Shown in pieces: positions 46,499 to 55,415 of a stretch of 64,000 nt of DNA. Position 1 is the first letter of the stretch. The number at the start of each line of letters is the position of its first letter. Under the pieces are notes generated by a model that was not told the origin of the DNA, did not search any database, and saw nothing but the letters and a program-made list of their open reading frames with translations. Location: positions 186,001 to 250,000 of the forward strand of contig JAQBQB010000028.1 of NCBI GenBank assembly GCA_028287235.1. The letters run 5' to 3'. A program made the translations under genes and the position numbers. The DNA comes from Gemmatimonadota bacterium. GTDB lineage: Bacteria > Gemmatimonadota > Gemmatimonadetes > Gemmatimonadales > Gemmatimonadaceae.

Positions 46499-47230
46499 AT
46501 GGATCGTGTTATCGCGGCAGCGACGAGCATCGTGAATGAGCGGTATCCCGATGCGATGGCGTCGTTCGCCGCCGGCTCTCTCATTCGAGGTGATGGCACG
46601 GCGTATTCGGATCTCGATCTCGTGGTCGTCTATCGTCGACTGCCGAACGCGTACCGGGAATCATTCCGATTCGAGCAGCTGCCGGTCGAGGCATTCGTCC
46701 ACGACGTCGAGACGTTGAATTTCTTCTTCTACCACGTTGATCGGCCGTCGGGCGTGCCCGCGCTGCCGCAGATGGTGCTCGAGGGGATCGAGATTCCGGA
46801 ACCGACCAGCGACTCGCAGGCGTTGAAGCGCCTCGCGGCGTCGGTGATCGCGATGGGACCGCCGGCACTCACCGACGACGACCGGCGCCGGATGCGCTAC
46901 GAGATCACCGACACGCTCGACGACCTTCGCGCGCCGCGCTCGTACGACGAGCTCGTGGCAACCGGCTCCGTCCTGTTCAAGTCGCTGGCGAACTTCTATT
47001 TCCGCACGAACGGACTCTGGTCCGCGAACGGCAAGTCCATCCCCCGGAAGCTGGCCCTCGCGAACGCGGAGCTCGCGAATCGGTACAGCCTCGCCTTCGA
47101 CGCGCTCGTCAGGCGCGGCGAGCCGGAGGCCGCCATCGCGCTCGCCGAGGAATTCCTCGCCAGCGCGGGGGGCCCGCTCTTCGAAGGCTACAGACTCGAC
47201 GCGCCGGCGAGCTGGCGAACGCCGGCCTGA
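46499..47230 (+). CDS. Nucleotidyltransferase-fold protein
   Basis: A 243-residue protein. The nucleotidyltransferase motif is visible as FAAGSLIRGDGTAYSDLDLV, with the two active Asp in DLD. The rest is helical, with RMRYEITDTLDDL and LFKSLANFYFRTNG. Proteins of this kind modify small molecules such as aminoglycosides, or act as RNA or protein nucleotidyltransferases; a resistance or toxin-like role cannot be chosen. The start is the ATG at 46499-46501. A 149-base divergent spacer separates it from the C5 operon. Confidence 0.75.
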   Translation: MDRVIAAATSIVNERYPDAMASFAAGSLIRGDGTAYSDLDLVVVYRRLPNAYRESFRFEQLPVEAFVHDVETLNFFFYHVDRPSGVPALPQMVLEGIEIPEPTSDSQALKRLAASVIAMGPPALTDDDRRRMRYEITDTLDDLRAPRSYDELVATGSVLFKSLANFYFRTNGLWSANGKSIPRKLALANAELANRYSLAFDALVRRGEPEAAIALAEEFLASAGGPLFEGYRLDAPASWRTPA

Positions 47231-47280
47231 CGCCAAAGCACTCCTTGGCGAATTGCAGCATCGCGTGGAGGGAGACGTTC

Positions 47281-47412
47281 ATGCCGTGGGCCTTCGATTG
47301 GTTGCCGCGCCCTAGTCCATCCCCCGTACAACCGGTATTCTTGGTGATCGACGAACTCGCCTCATCCTCCTTCCGCGCCCCTCACACGCGTTGGGCGGAG
47401 TCCCTTCAATGA
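47281..47412 (+). CDS. Possible 43-residue leader peptide coupled to the M14 gene
   Basis: An open reading frame of 43 codons starting MPWAFDWLPRPSPSPVQPVF, with GGAGG seven bases upstream. Its TGA stop overlaps the ATG of the M14 peptidase gene (ATGA at 47409-47412), the same kind of overlap seen in the operons of this window. It has no known domain and may regulate translation of the next gene or be a decayed gene end. It is unproven. Confidence 0.35.
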   Translation: MPWAFDWLPRPSPSPVQPVFLVIDELASSSFRAPHTRWAESLQ

Positions 47413-50411
47413 GTGTCAGACGCATGAGCCCTCGCCTTTCCTGGACGTCCGTGCTCGGCTCGGTCGCCCTTCCCCTCCTGCTGTCGGCCGCGGCGTTGTC
47501 GGCGCAGCAGGCGGTCAACGAGACGCGCGATCCGAATCAGAAGCAGGACCCGGACTTCGCCAAGGCCTACGCGCAGTGGACGACCGCGCCGAACTACGGC
47601 AGCCCGCTCGTCGACCATCTGCCGCGCGTGGCGGGAATTCCCACGCCGAAGGACGTGCTCGGGTATTACATCGGCGCGCCGGCGACGCTCACGTACTACG
47701 CGGACATCCTGAAGTACTACCGCGCGCTGGCCAAGGCCTCGCCGCGCGTGCGGATCGAGACGCTGCCCGGAAAGTCGGACGAGGGCCGTGAGCTCGTCGT
47801 CGTGTGGGTGTCGTCGGAGGAGAACCTCAAGAACCTCCAGCACAATCGCGACAATCTTGCCAAGATCGCCGACCCGCGCGGCATGAGCGAAGCGCAGGTG
47901 CGGCAGCTCATCGCGACGACGAAGCCCCATTACCATCTCATGGGAGGCCTGCACAGCGGCGAGACCGGCCCGTCGGAGATGTTGATGGAGCTCGTGTATC
48001 GCCTGGCGACGGAGACGTCGCCGCTGGTCACGCAGATCCGAAACAACGTCATCGTGTCGATCACTCCGGCCGCGGAGCCCGATGGGCGCGACCGCAACGT
48101 CGACTGGTTTTACCGTAGCCTCACCTTCCAGACGCCGGCCGTGACCGCGACGACGGACAGCGCGACGCGCGCGCCCGGTGCTCCGGGCGCACCTGGCGCT
48201 CCCGCTGGAGCGCCAGTCGCCGGCGCAGCGAACGGCGCGCCGTTCGGCGCCACGCCCGGCGGACAGCTGCCCTACTGGGGCAAGTACGTCTACCACGACA
48301 ACAATCGCGACATCAACCTCTCGCAGTTGTCGATGCGCGCGATCACCGACTGGTACTTCACGGCGCACCCGCCGATCATACACGACCTGCACGAAGCGCA
48401 GCCGCTGCTCTACACCTACAGCGGCGGTCCGCCGCAGAACCCGAACCTCGACCCGATCCTCTTCGGCGAGCTGCCGTTCTTCGCGAACTGGGAGCTGTCG
48501 CAGATGACCAAGTGGGGCATGCCGGGCGTCTACACGCACGCCTTCATGGACGGATGGTCGCCGGGCTACCTCGGCTCCGTTGCGTACAACCACAACGGCA
48601 TGATGCGCATGTACGAGACGCAGTCGGGTCGCGAGATGACCGCGGCCGACAGCGCCACGGTTCGTGCCGGCACGACCCCGGCTGCGGGTCGGGGCGGCGC
48701 GGGTGGCGCGGGCGGCGGCGGTCGCGGCGGCCCACCGCCAATTCCCACCGGCAAGGGCGGCGGACAGCCGCGCGAATGGTACCGCGGCATTCCGATTCCG
48801 CCAAACGGCACCACGACGTTCACGCGCCGGAACAACACGAACTACATGGAGACGGGCGTGTTGTCCGCGCTCCAGCTCACGTCGATGTTCCCGCAGCTCG
48901 TGCTCGAGAACTTCTACATCAAGACGAAGCACTCGCTCGAGGCCACGGCCACCGCGGCCCCCTACGGCTACGTGATCCCGGTGCAGCGCGACATGACCCG
49001 CGCGGCGACGCTCGTGAACGTTCTGCGCGCGCAGGGCATCGAGGTCGGCACGCTGAACGCCGAGACGACGATCGGCACCGACAAATTCGCCGCCGGCTCG
49101 TACGTGATGAAGCTCGACCAGCCCTACGGACGGCTGGTGAAGAACCTCCTCGAGCGCCAGGACTATCCCGACGCCGCGCTGACGACGTACGACGACAGCG
49201 GCTGGTCGATGGGCTACGCGTTCAACGTCGACGTGAAGACGGTCAACGACAAGGCGATCCTCACCGCGCCGACCACGCTCGTCAACAAGGCCGAGGTGAA
49301 GGGCAAGGTCGTGGGCAGCGGCACGGCCGGCCTCGCGGTGGCGCACCTGGGATCGAACAACATGATCTCCTTCCGCTATCGCCTGAAGAACGTCCCGATG
49401 AAGATCGCCGAGGCGTCGTTCACGTCGGACGGCGTGACGTTCCCCGCCGGCTCGTTCATCATCGCCGGCGCGCCGGCCGATCTCGCGGCGGCACGCACGG
49501 CGATCGAGTCGCTCGGCCTCACGGCGGCGGCGCTGTCGTCGATCCCCACCGTCGCGACGCACGACGGTGACGTTCCGCGCATCGCGATCTACTCGCAGTG
49601 GAGCGGCACGCAGGAGCTGGGCTGGTACCGGCACGCGTTCGACCAGTTCGGCATTCCCTTCGATCTCATCTACAAGGAACGGGTCGCGAAGGGCGACTTG
49701 AAGAAGGACTACGACGTGATCATCATGGCGGCGCAGAACGTGAACCGCGCCGCGATCCTCGCGCCGAAGGCCGCGAAGCCGCAGCCGTACGTGAAGAGCG
49801 ACAAGTTCAAGTTCCTCGGCATGTACGGCGAGTCGCCGGACATCAGCGGCGGCTTCGGCCAGCCGGGCGTGGAAGCGATCGAGAAGTTCCTCGATGGCGG
49901 CGGCACGCTCATCACCACGCTGCAGTCGGTGCGCTACCCGATCGAGTTCGGCCTCGCGCGCTCGTTCGACACGGAAGCGCCGGTGGGCGTGAACGCGCAG
50001 AAGCCGCTGATCCAGGCGGAGATCGTGAAGACCAACAGCCCGGTGTTCTACGGCTACGAGAACAAGATCTTCCCGATCAAGTTCGGGCAGGGCTCGCAGC
50101 TCATCCGCGTCGGCATCGCCGACCAGGGGAACGTGCTCGCGCAGTACGTGGGCGGCGACGCGTCGGTGCTGAGCGGCTTGATGACTGGTGCCGACAACAT
50201 CAAGGGCCGCGCGTTCGCCGTGGACGTGCCGCAGGCGCACAACGGCAATGGCCGCGTGCTGATGTTCGCGAACAATCCGATCTATCGGTGGCAGAACCAC
50301 GGCGAGTTCAACATGATCTTCAACTCGATCATGAACTGGAACGACGTGCCGGCCGCGGCGCCGTTGACGGCGCCGGTTGGCGCCGGACGCGGAGGACGTG
50401 CGACGCCGTAA
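47409..50411 (+). CDS. M14-family zinc carboxypeptidase, large secreted form
   Basis: A 1000-residue exported metallopeptidase. The signal peptide ends in LSAAALSAQQ. The M14 domain lies at residues ~70-480 with the zinc motif HSGE (His182, Glu185), TPAAEPDGRDRN and HDLHEAQPLLY. A Gly/Arg-rich insert (GRGGAGGAGGGGRGG) interrupts it. The C-terminal half, from ~residue 600, holds an additional domain with RIAIYSQWSGTQELGWYRHA, resembling a class I glutamine-amidotransferase-like fold without a clear active Cys. The ATG at 47409 has GGAG about nine bases upstream. Probable role: trimming C-termini of extracellular peptides. Confidence 0.85.
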   Translation: MSVRRMSPRLSWTSVLGSVALPLLLSAAALSAQQAVNETRDPNQKQDPDFAKAYAQWTTAPNYGSPLVDHLPRVAGIPTPKDVLGYYIGAPATLTYYADILKYYRALAKASPRVRIETLPGKSDEGRELVVVWVSSEENLKNLQHNRDNLAKIADPRGMSEAQVRQLIATTKPHYHLMGGLHSGETGPSEMLMELVYRLATETSPLVTQIRNNVIVSITPAAEPDGRDRNVDWFYRSLTFQTPAVTATTDSATRAPGAPGAPGAPAGAPVAGAANGAPFGATPGGQLPYWGKYVYHDNNRDINLSQLSMRAITDWYFTAHPPIIHDLHEAQPLLYTYSGGPPQNPNLDPILFGELPFFANWELSQMTKWGMPGVYTHAFMDGWSPGYLGSVAYNHNGMMRMYETQSGREMTAADSATVRAGTTPAAGRGGAGGAGGGGRGGPPPIPTGKGGGQPREWYRGIPIPPNGTTTFTRRNNTNYMETGVLSALQLTSMFPQLVLENFYIKTKHSLEATATAAPYGYVIPVQRDMTRAATLVNVLRAQGIEVGTLNAETTIGTDKFAAGSYVMKLDQPYGRLVKNLLERQDYPDAALTTYDDSGWSMGYAFNVDVKTVNDKAILTAPTTLVNKAEVKGKVVGSGTAGLAVAHLGSNNMISFRYRLKNVPMKIAEASFTSDGVTFPAGSFIIAGAPADLAAARTAIESLGLTAAALSSIPTVATHDGDVPRIAIYSQWSGTQELGWYRHAFDQFGIPFDLIYKERVAKGDLKKDYDVIIMAAQNVNRAAILAPKAAKPQPYVKSDKFKFLGMYGESPDISGGFGQPGVEAIEKFLDGGGTLITTLQSVRYPIEFGLARSFDTEAPVGVNAQKPLIQAEIVKTNSPVFYGYENKIFPIKFGQGSQLIRVGIADQGNVLAQYVGGDASVLSGLMTGADNIKGRAFAVDVPQAHNGNGRVLMFANNPIYRWQNHGEFNMIFNSIMNWNDVPAAAPLTAPVGAGRGGRATP

Positions 50412-50764
50412 GGCTCCGCACGGGGCGCCGTACGGCTCCGCACGGGAGCCGGCAGGCGCCGCTGTCATCCCGAGCAACGCGAGGGATCTACTCGACCGCA
50501 AGTGTGGCTTGCGGGCGGGTAGATCCCTCGTCGGTTTTGGGGCCGGGCCGGCTACTGTACGCGCTGTGAGTTCACGGGCTTGGGTCGTGCGCTGTGAGTG
50601 ACTGATGGACCCCGACAGCTCCCTGCGCGCCTCTGCTGCGCGGGACGGACTGTCGTGGTCAAGTCCGTTACTCGAGACGGATGGCTCACAACCGTAAACT
50701 CACGGCGCCTTGAGTTCTGTCCTCGCGGTGCGCCGCCTCGCGCCCCGTGCGAGATTTCGCCTAC
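50412..50764. other. 353-base gap between M14 and Tgt genes
   Basis: No gene is seen. It holds a reversed copy of the dispersed repeat with a double hairpin (next entry), two direct repeats of CGCTGTGAGT near 50562 and 50590, and an imperfect inverted repeat (GCGCTGTGAGTTCAC against GTAAACTCACGGCGC near 50694). A promoter for tgt must lie here but no clear -35/-10 pair was found. Confidence 0.6.
50464..50530. repeat. Reversed, variant copy of the dispersed repeat with double hairpin
   Basis: GTCATCCCGAGCAACGCGAG followed by GGATCT matches the reversed 27-base core of other copies with some changes. A perfect 12-bp stem follows (CGAGGGATCTAC at 50480-50491 with GTAGATCCCTCG at 50519-50530), enclosing a second 7-bp stem (CCGCAAG with CTTGCGG). 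It is 50 bases past the M14 stop and could act as its terminator or mRNA end. Confidence 0.7.
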
Positions 50765-51988
50765 ATGCCCGCTTTCTCCTTCCGCACCGCCCACGCTCAC
50801 GGCTCCGCCCGCGCCGGCTGGTTCACCACCCCGCACGGCGTCGTGGAGACTCCCGCCTTCATGCCGGTGGCGACCCATGGCGTCGTCCGCGGCCTCTCGA
50901 TGGACGAAGTCGCCGCGTGCGGCGGCCAGATGGTGCTGTCGAACGCCTACCATCTCTACCTCCGCCCCGGCGACATGATGGTCCGCGCCCTCGGCGGGCT
51001 GCACGCCTTCACGCGGTGGAACGGCCCGATGCTCACCGACTCGGGCGGCTTTCAAGTATTCTCATTGGCCAAGCTGCGCACGGTCAGCGAGGACGGCGTC
51101 GCCTTTCGCAGCCACCTCGACGGCTCGATGCACGCCTACACGCCGGAGCACGTGATGCGCATCGAGCGCAACATTGGCGCCGACGTCATCATGCAGCTCG
51201 ACGAGCTGATCGCCGGCCAGGCCGAGCTCGGCGACTCGCGCGCCGCGATGGAGCGGAGCCTCCGCTGGCTCGCGCGCTGCCGGTCGGAGTTCGACCGCAT
51301 CTCGCGCGACGGACGCGACGTGCCGACCGATTTCACCGTGCCGGCCGATGCTCCGCCGCTCGCGACGCACGACCCGGCGAGCGACGTCGCGCCTCCGCCA
51401 CAGACGCTCTTTCCCATCGTGCAGGGCGGCATCCACGCCGAGCTGCGGCGCGCGTCGGCGCGCGGTATTCTCGGCAGCGGCGAGTGGCACGGCGTCGCGA
51501 TCGGCGGACTTTCGGTGGGCGAAGCGAAGTCCGACCTCCACGCGATGCTCGAGGTGTGCGACGCCGAGCTGTCGCGCGACGTGCCGCGCTATCTCATGGG
51601 CGTCGGCTTCCCAGACGATCTCATTGAAGGCGTGCGCCGCGGAATCGACCTCTTCGACTGCGTGGCGCCAACGCGAATGGGGCGCGACGGCACGGCATTC
51701 ACGCCCGACGGCAAGGTCCAGGTGCGCAAGAGCAGCCACCGTACCGACCGGCGTCCGCTCGTGGAAGGATGCGGCTGTCCTTGCTGCACGCAGTACGACC
51801 GCGCCTACCTGCGACACCTCTTCGTGAGCGACGAGATGCTCGGCCTACGGCTCCTCGCGCTGCACAACGTGTCCTTTCTCGTCGGCATCATGCGCGATGC
51901 ACGTGCCGCCCTCGCGGGCGGCACGTTCGAGACCTGGAGCGACGACTGGCTGGCACGGTACCGCTCGGCCCTGCCGCTGGCATCCTGA
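50765..51988 (+). CDS. tgt: tRNA-guanine(34) transglycosylase
   Basis: A 407-residue enzyme that exchanges guanine at tRNA position 34 for the queuosine precursor. The TIM-barrel marks are GWFTTPHGVVETPAFMPVA, the catalytic region with TDSGGFQVFS (Asp92), VIMQLDE, LFPIVQGG, VGGL-like AIGGLSVGE, DLFDCVAPTR and the zinc site CGCPCC with a late His. An insert of about 35 residues (RDGRDVPTDFTVPADAPPLA) lies before the LFPIVQGG strand and is absent in common homologues. The ATG at 50765 fits the canonical N-terminus; GTG at 50747 is possible. queA is not in the window. Confidence 0.95.
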   Translation: MPAFSFRTAHAHGSARAGWFTTPHGVVETPAFMPVATHGVVRGLSMDEVAACGGQMVLSNAYHLYLRPGDMMVRALGGLHAFTRWNGPMLTDSGGFQVFSLAKLRTVSEDGVAFRSHLDGSMHAYTPEHVMRIERNIGADVIMQLDELIAGQAELGDSRAAMERSLRWLARCRSEFDRISRDGRDVPTDFTVPADAPPLATHDPASDVAPPPQTLFPIVQGGIHAELRRASARGILGSGEWHGVAIGGLSVGEAKSDLHAMLEVCDAELSRDVPRYLMGVGFPDDLIEGVRRGIDLFDCVAPTRMGRDGTAFTPDGKVQVRKSSHRTDRRPLVEGCGCPCCTQYDRAYLRHLFVSDEMLGLRLLALHNVSFLVGIMRDARAALAGGTFETWSDDWLARYRSALPLAS

Positions 51989-52003
51989 AGGGCGAAAACG
52001 AGG

Positions 52004-52104
52004 AAGGATCTCTCGGCGGGCTGAGAGATCCTTCGCTGCGCTCAGGATGACATCGCGACGATGACATCGCGAGCAAGCGATCCTTCGCTGCGCTCAGGAT
52101 GACA
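52004..52104. repeat. Terminator-like hairpin with two dispersed-repeat copies
   Basis: AAGGATCTCTC (52004-52014) and GAGAGATCCTT (52023-52033) form a perfect 11-bp stem with an 8-base loop, 16 bases past the tgt stop. The right arm runs into the core ATCCTTCGCTGCGCTCAGG (52028-52046); a second core follows at 52078-52104. Between and after them are imperfect tandem units of GATGACATCGCGA. The block lies between the converging tgt and ankyrin genes and probably ends transcription from both sides. Confidence 0.75.
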
Positions 52105-52149
52105 TTGCGAGGATGACATCGCGACGATGACGTCGCGAGGATCACGTCG

Positions 52150-53994
52150 CTAGCAGGACTTACACTTGTGGCTGTTCTTGGCTCCAAGCTTTTCGAGCAG
52201 CGTCACCGTCTCCGGGAAGGGCGGAATGCGCTGCACCGGGCCATTGGCCATGTCCACGGTCGTCTCGCCCTTCCGGCTCACCGCATTGATGTCGGCGCCC
52301 TTCGAGACGAGGTACTCGATCAGCTGGTTGTCGCCGCGTGCGGCAGCGTGGTGCACGGCGTTGTAGCCGTTGAAGTCGCGCGCGTTCACGTCCATGTGCA
52401 GCTCTTCGACGAGATACTTCACCGACGGCAGCCAGCCGTCTGGCGCATGCTGGTGTGAGTTGGCGGCGAAGCCCTCGCCGTAGCCCACGCCCGATGCCGC
52501 GTGAATCGCGAACACTCCCGGCCCGCCCGCCAACACGGGCGGCAGCCCCGACGGATCGGCCTTCACCGCGGCCGAGTCGTCGCCCGCCGCCTGACCGTCG
52601 GCGTTCAGCTGCCGGCCGGCGGGCTTGAGCGTGGGGATTTTCGGATCGGCGCCGTGCGCGATGAGCAGCTTCATCGCGGGCACGTCCGTGCCGTACGCGG
52701 CGCGCCAGAAGGGCGTTGCGCCCGTCGTGTTCACGCCGAGGAGATCGAAGTTGTACGACATGTACCAGAGATGCTTCGAGAGCCGCGCGTTGGGATCGGC
52801 ACCGGCCTTGAGCATCTGCTCCATGAGCTGGAGGTAGGTCGTCTGCTGCTTGAGCTGTGCCGTGGGCTGCGGATAGAGCGACTTCGCGGCCCACTGGATG
52901 TTGATCACCGCGTAGAGCGGCGTGGCGCCCGCATCGCTCGCCAGCTTCACGTTCGCGCCCTTCTCGAGCAGCGCCTTGGCGAGATCGAAATGGCCGTTGA
53001 TCGACGCGAGCAACAACGGGCTCGTGTGATCGCCCGCCGTCACTTGGTTGACGTCGGCGCCGGCCTTGAGCAGCGCCATCACGGCGTCGACGTTGCCTTC
53101 GCGCACGGCGAAGTGCAGCGCGGTGAGGCCGCCCTTGTTGCCGACGAGATCACCGTACGTGAGCGCGCGCTCCGCCGGCGCGGCGTTCGCCGCGTTCGCC
53201 GGATTCGCCGCCGCGCGACGCGCGCGTCCGGCGCTATCGAGCGGCGTCGGCGCCGCGGTGAGCTGCTTCGCCGCCGAGTCCTTCGCCATTGCCGCGGGTG
53301 TCTTCGCGGCACCGCCCGGAGGTACCGGCGGTTGCTCCGCCGCCTTGAGCGCGGCGATCCGCCGGGCACGCAGCGCCAGCGCGGCGCGATCGGACTTCTC
53401 GCGCGCCGCCATGTCCTCGACCTTCGACGTCAGCTTGAGATCGGCGCCGCGCTTGATCAACATCTCGATCGCCGCGACGCGATTCGCCGCCGCCGCCCAC
53501 ATGAGCGGCGTCTGTCCCCATGCGGAATCGCGGACGTTCACCGGCGCCTTCTTGTCGAGCAGCGCGGCGATCGCCTCGGCATTCCCGTTGCCCGCGGCGA
53601 AGTGCAGCGGCGTTGCGCCGCCAGTGTTCGTCATCGCGTTCGGACTGGCCCCGGCCTCCAACAGCGCCTTGACCACCGCCGCCTTTCCCTCGCGGCTGGC
53701 GAGATGCAGCGGCGTATAGTTGCCGTTGCGCGTCGTCGCCTCGACTCGTGCACCCGCGTAGACGAGCATCTGCGCCTGCGACAGGTCGCCGCGCGCCGCG
53801 GCCCAGTGCAACGCCGTCATGCCGTCGCCCTGCGCGGCGTTGACGTCGGCGCCCTGTTTGATCAATTGGCGAACGGCCATGCTGTCGCCGCGCATCTCCG
53901 CGTCGGCCAGCGGTGCGTCGGCCGACACGAACGGCGCGGCGGCGATGAGCGCGACCGCCGCGCCGCCGAGAGCCAACAGTTTCGTGCTACGCAT
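52150..53994 (-). CDS. Exported ankyrin-repeat protein
   Basis: A 614-residue secreted protein. The signal peptide ends AAAPFVSAD. About eight ankyrin repeats follow, for example DGMTALHWAAARGDLSQAQ, GNYTPLHLASREGKAAVVKA and GGATPLHFAAGNGNAEAIAA, with a Lys/Ala-rich linker around residues 200-290. It ends with HKCKSC, two cysteines in an unusual C-terminal position. The ATG at 53992-53994 overlaps the DUF1552 stop by eight bases, so it is translated with it. It likely acts as a protein-binding partner of the DUF1552 or DUF1592 protein. Confidence 0.88.
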   Translation of the reverse strand: MRSTKLLALGGAAVALIAAAPFVSADAPLADAEMRGDSMAVRQLIKQGADVNAAQGDGMTALHWAAARGDLSQAQMLVYAGARVEATTRNGNYTPLHLASREGKAAVVKALLEAGASPNAMTNTGGATPLHFAAGNGNAEAIAALLDKKAPVNVRDSAWGQTPLMWAAAANRVAAIEMLIKRGADLKLTSKVEDMAAREKSDRAALALRARRIAALKAAEQPPVPPGGAAKTPAAMAKDSAAKQLTAAPTPLDSAGRARRAAANPANAANAAPAERALTYGDLVGNKGGLTALHFAVREGNVDAVMALLKAGADVNQVTAGDHTSPLLLASINGHFDLAKALLEKGANVKLASDAGATPLYAVINIQWAAKSLYPQPTAQLKQQTTYLQLMEQMLKAGADPNARLSKHLWYMSYNFDLLGVNTTGATPFWRAAYGTDVPAMKLLIAHGADPKIPTLKPAGRQLNADGQAAGDDSAAVKADPSGLPPVLAGGPGVFAIHAASGVGYGEGFAANSHQHAPDGWLPSVKYLVEELHMDVNARDFNGYNAVHHAAARGDNQLIEYLVSKGADINAVSRKGETTVDMANGPVQRIPPFPETVTLLEKLGAKNSHKCKSC

Positions 53995-55387
53995 GGGCGC
54001 TGAGGTTGAGCGCACTCGTGCTGTCACCGAGGCGCGGCATGTCGTTCAATCCGAGCGTGTGCGCGACCGCCAACATCGCGTTGGCCATCGGCGTGGCGTC
54101 GGGCGCCTTGATGTGCACGTTGCCGGCGAGACTGCCGTTGGCGTGGCCGAGCAGGATGAGCGGGCAGCGCCTGTGGTTGTGCAAGTTCGAGTCGCCCATC
54201 GGCGAGCCGTACATGATCAGCGTCTTGTCGAGCATGTTGCCGTCGCCTTCCTGAATGGCCTTCAACTTGTCGAGGAAGTACGGCAGCATGCTGACGTGAT
54301 ACTTGTTGATCAGGTTGAACTCCTTCACGCCCTTCTCCGTGCCGCCATGGTGCGACGCGGGATGGAACGGCTTGTCCGAGCCGCTCTCGGCGTACACGCG
54401 GCTCGAGCCGTCGCGGCCCATCTTGAAGGAGAACACGCGCGTGACGTCGGCCGCGAAGGCGAGCGCCTGCAGGTCGAACATCACCTTCACATGCTCTTCG
54501 AACGAGTCGGGAACGCCCGCGGGGGCGCCGGCCAGCTCGCGCTGCTCGCTGCCGCCGGTGGACGCGTTGCGCGCTTCGATGCGCTGAATGCGGCGCTCCA
54601 CCTCGCGAATGTCCTCGAGGTAGCTGTCCATGCGGTGGCGATCCTCGGGTCCGAGCGACGTCTTGAGCGACGTCATCTCGCCGGCCACGAAGTCGAGAAT
54701 GCTGCGGCGGCTGCGGCGGCGCTCGGCGCGCTCTTCCGACGAGCCGCCGACACCGAACAGCTTCTCGAAGGCGACGCGCGGATCGCGAATCACCGGAAGC
54801 GGCTCGGTCGGCGATGCCCAGCTGATGGAGTCGGTGTACACGCACGCGTAGCCGTACGCGCAACCGCCCGCCTGGTCGACGTTCTCGATGCAGAGCTGCA
54901 TCGACGGGATTGGCGTGTCCTGTCCGTACTTCTGCGCGTACATCTGGTCGAGCGACGTGCCGACGTGGATGTCCGAGCCTTCCGTCTGCTTCGGATGCAT
55001 CTGCGTGAGGTACACCGCGCTCGAGCGGAAATGGTCGCCGCCGATTTCCTTCGGCGACGTCGGCTCCGCTTCGCGCACGTCGGTGTTGCTGATGATCGTC
55101 AGGTAGTCGCGGTAGGCGTCGAGCGACTTGAGCGCCGTGGGCGCGAGATCGAACTGACGCCCCGCGGCCGCGGGCGACCAGAGGTTCAGCTTGGAGCCGA
55201 TCTCGTTGCAGCCCGCGGCGCCGTGCACCATCTCGATTGCCACGAAGCGCGTGCGATCGAGCGGCGCCTTGCGCCACGCGCCGAGCCCCACGGGAAGCAT
55301 CGCGTCGAGAAACGGCAGCGCGACCGTCGCACCCATCCCGCGCACGAACGTACGACGGGGAAGCGGCTTTTCGCTCAGAAACTTCAT
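53987..55387 (-). CDS. DUF1552 family Tat-exported protein
   Basis: A 466-residue protein of the DUF1552 family, known from planctomycetes and related bacteria. It begins with a Tat-type signal (LPRRTFVRGMGATVALPFLD), then RFVAIEMVHGAAGCNE, GGDHFRSSAVYLT, LGPEDRHRMDSYLEDIREVE and HHGGTEKGVKEFN, and near the end NHRRCPLILLGHANG. The fold is sulfatase/alkaline-phosphatase-like; the substrate is unknown. It is 28 bases after the DUF1592 gene and followed by the ankyrin gene. Confidence 0.9.
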   Translation of the reverse strand: MKFLSEKPLPRRTFVRGMGATVALPFLDAMLPVGLGAWRKAPLDRTRFVAIEMVHGAAGCNEIGSKLNLWSPAAAGRQFDLAPTALKSLDAYRDYLTIISNTDVREAEPTSPKEIGGDHFRSSAVYLTQMHPKQTEGSDIHVGTSLDQMYAQKYGQDTPIPSMQLCIENVDQAGGCAYGYACVYTDSISWASPTEPLPVIRDPRVAFEKLFGVGGSSEERAERRRSRRSILDFVAGEMTSLKTSLGPEDRHRMDSYLEDIREVERRIQRIEARNASTGGSEQRELAGAPAGVPDSFEEHVKVMFDLQALAFAADVTRVFSFKMGRDGSSRVYAESGSDKPFHPASHHGGTEKGVKEFNLINKYHVSMLPYFLDKLKAIQEGDGNMLDKTLIMYGSPMGDSNLHNHRRCPLILLGHANGSLAGNVHIKAPDATPMANAMLAVAHTLGLNDMPRLGDSTSALNLSAHA

Positions 55388-55415
55388 GATTTCTGGTTCT
55401 CCGTAATGGGATGCA

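Noticed and set aside
47406-50501. A 1031-codon open frame on the minus strand
   Set aside because: It is the mirror of the M14 peptidase gene, with highly skewed Arg/Val/His content and no motif.
52026-52104. A CRISPR array
   Set aside because: Only two cores with a 25-base interval and tandem degenerate units between them; no cas genes and copies elsewhere at gene ends.
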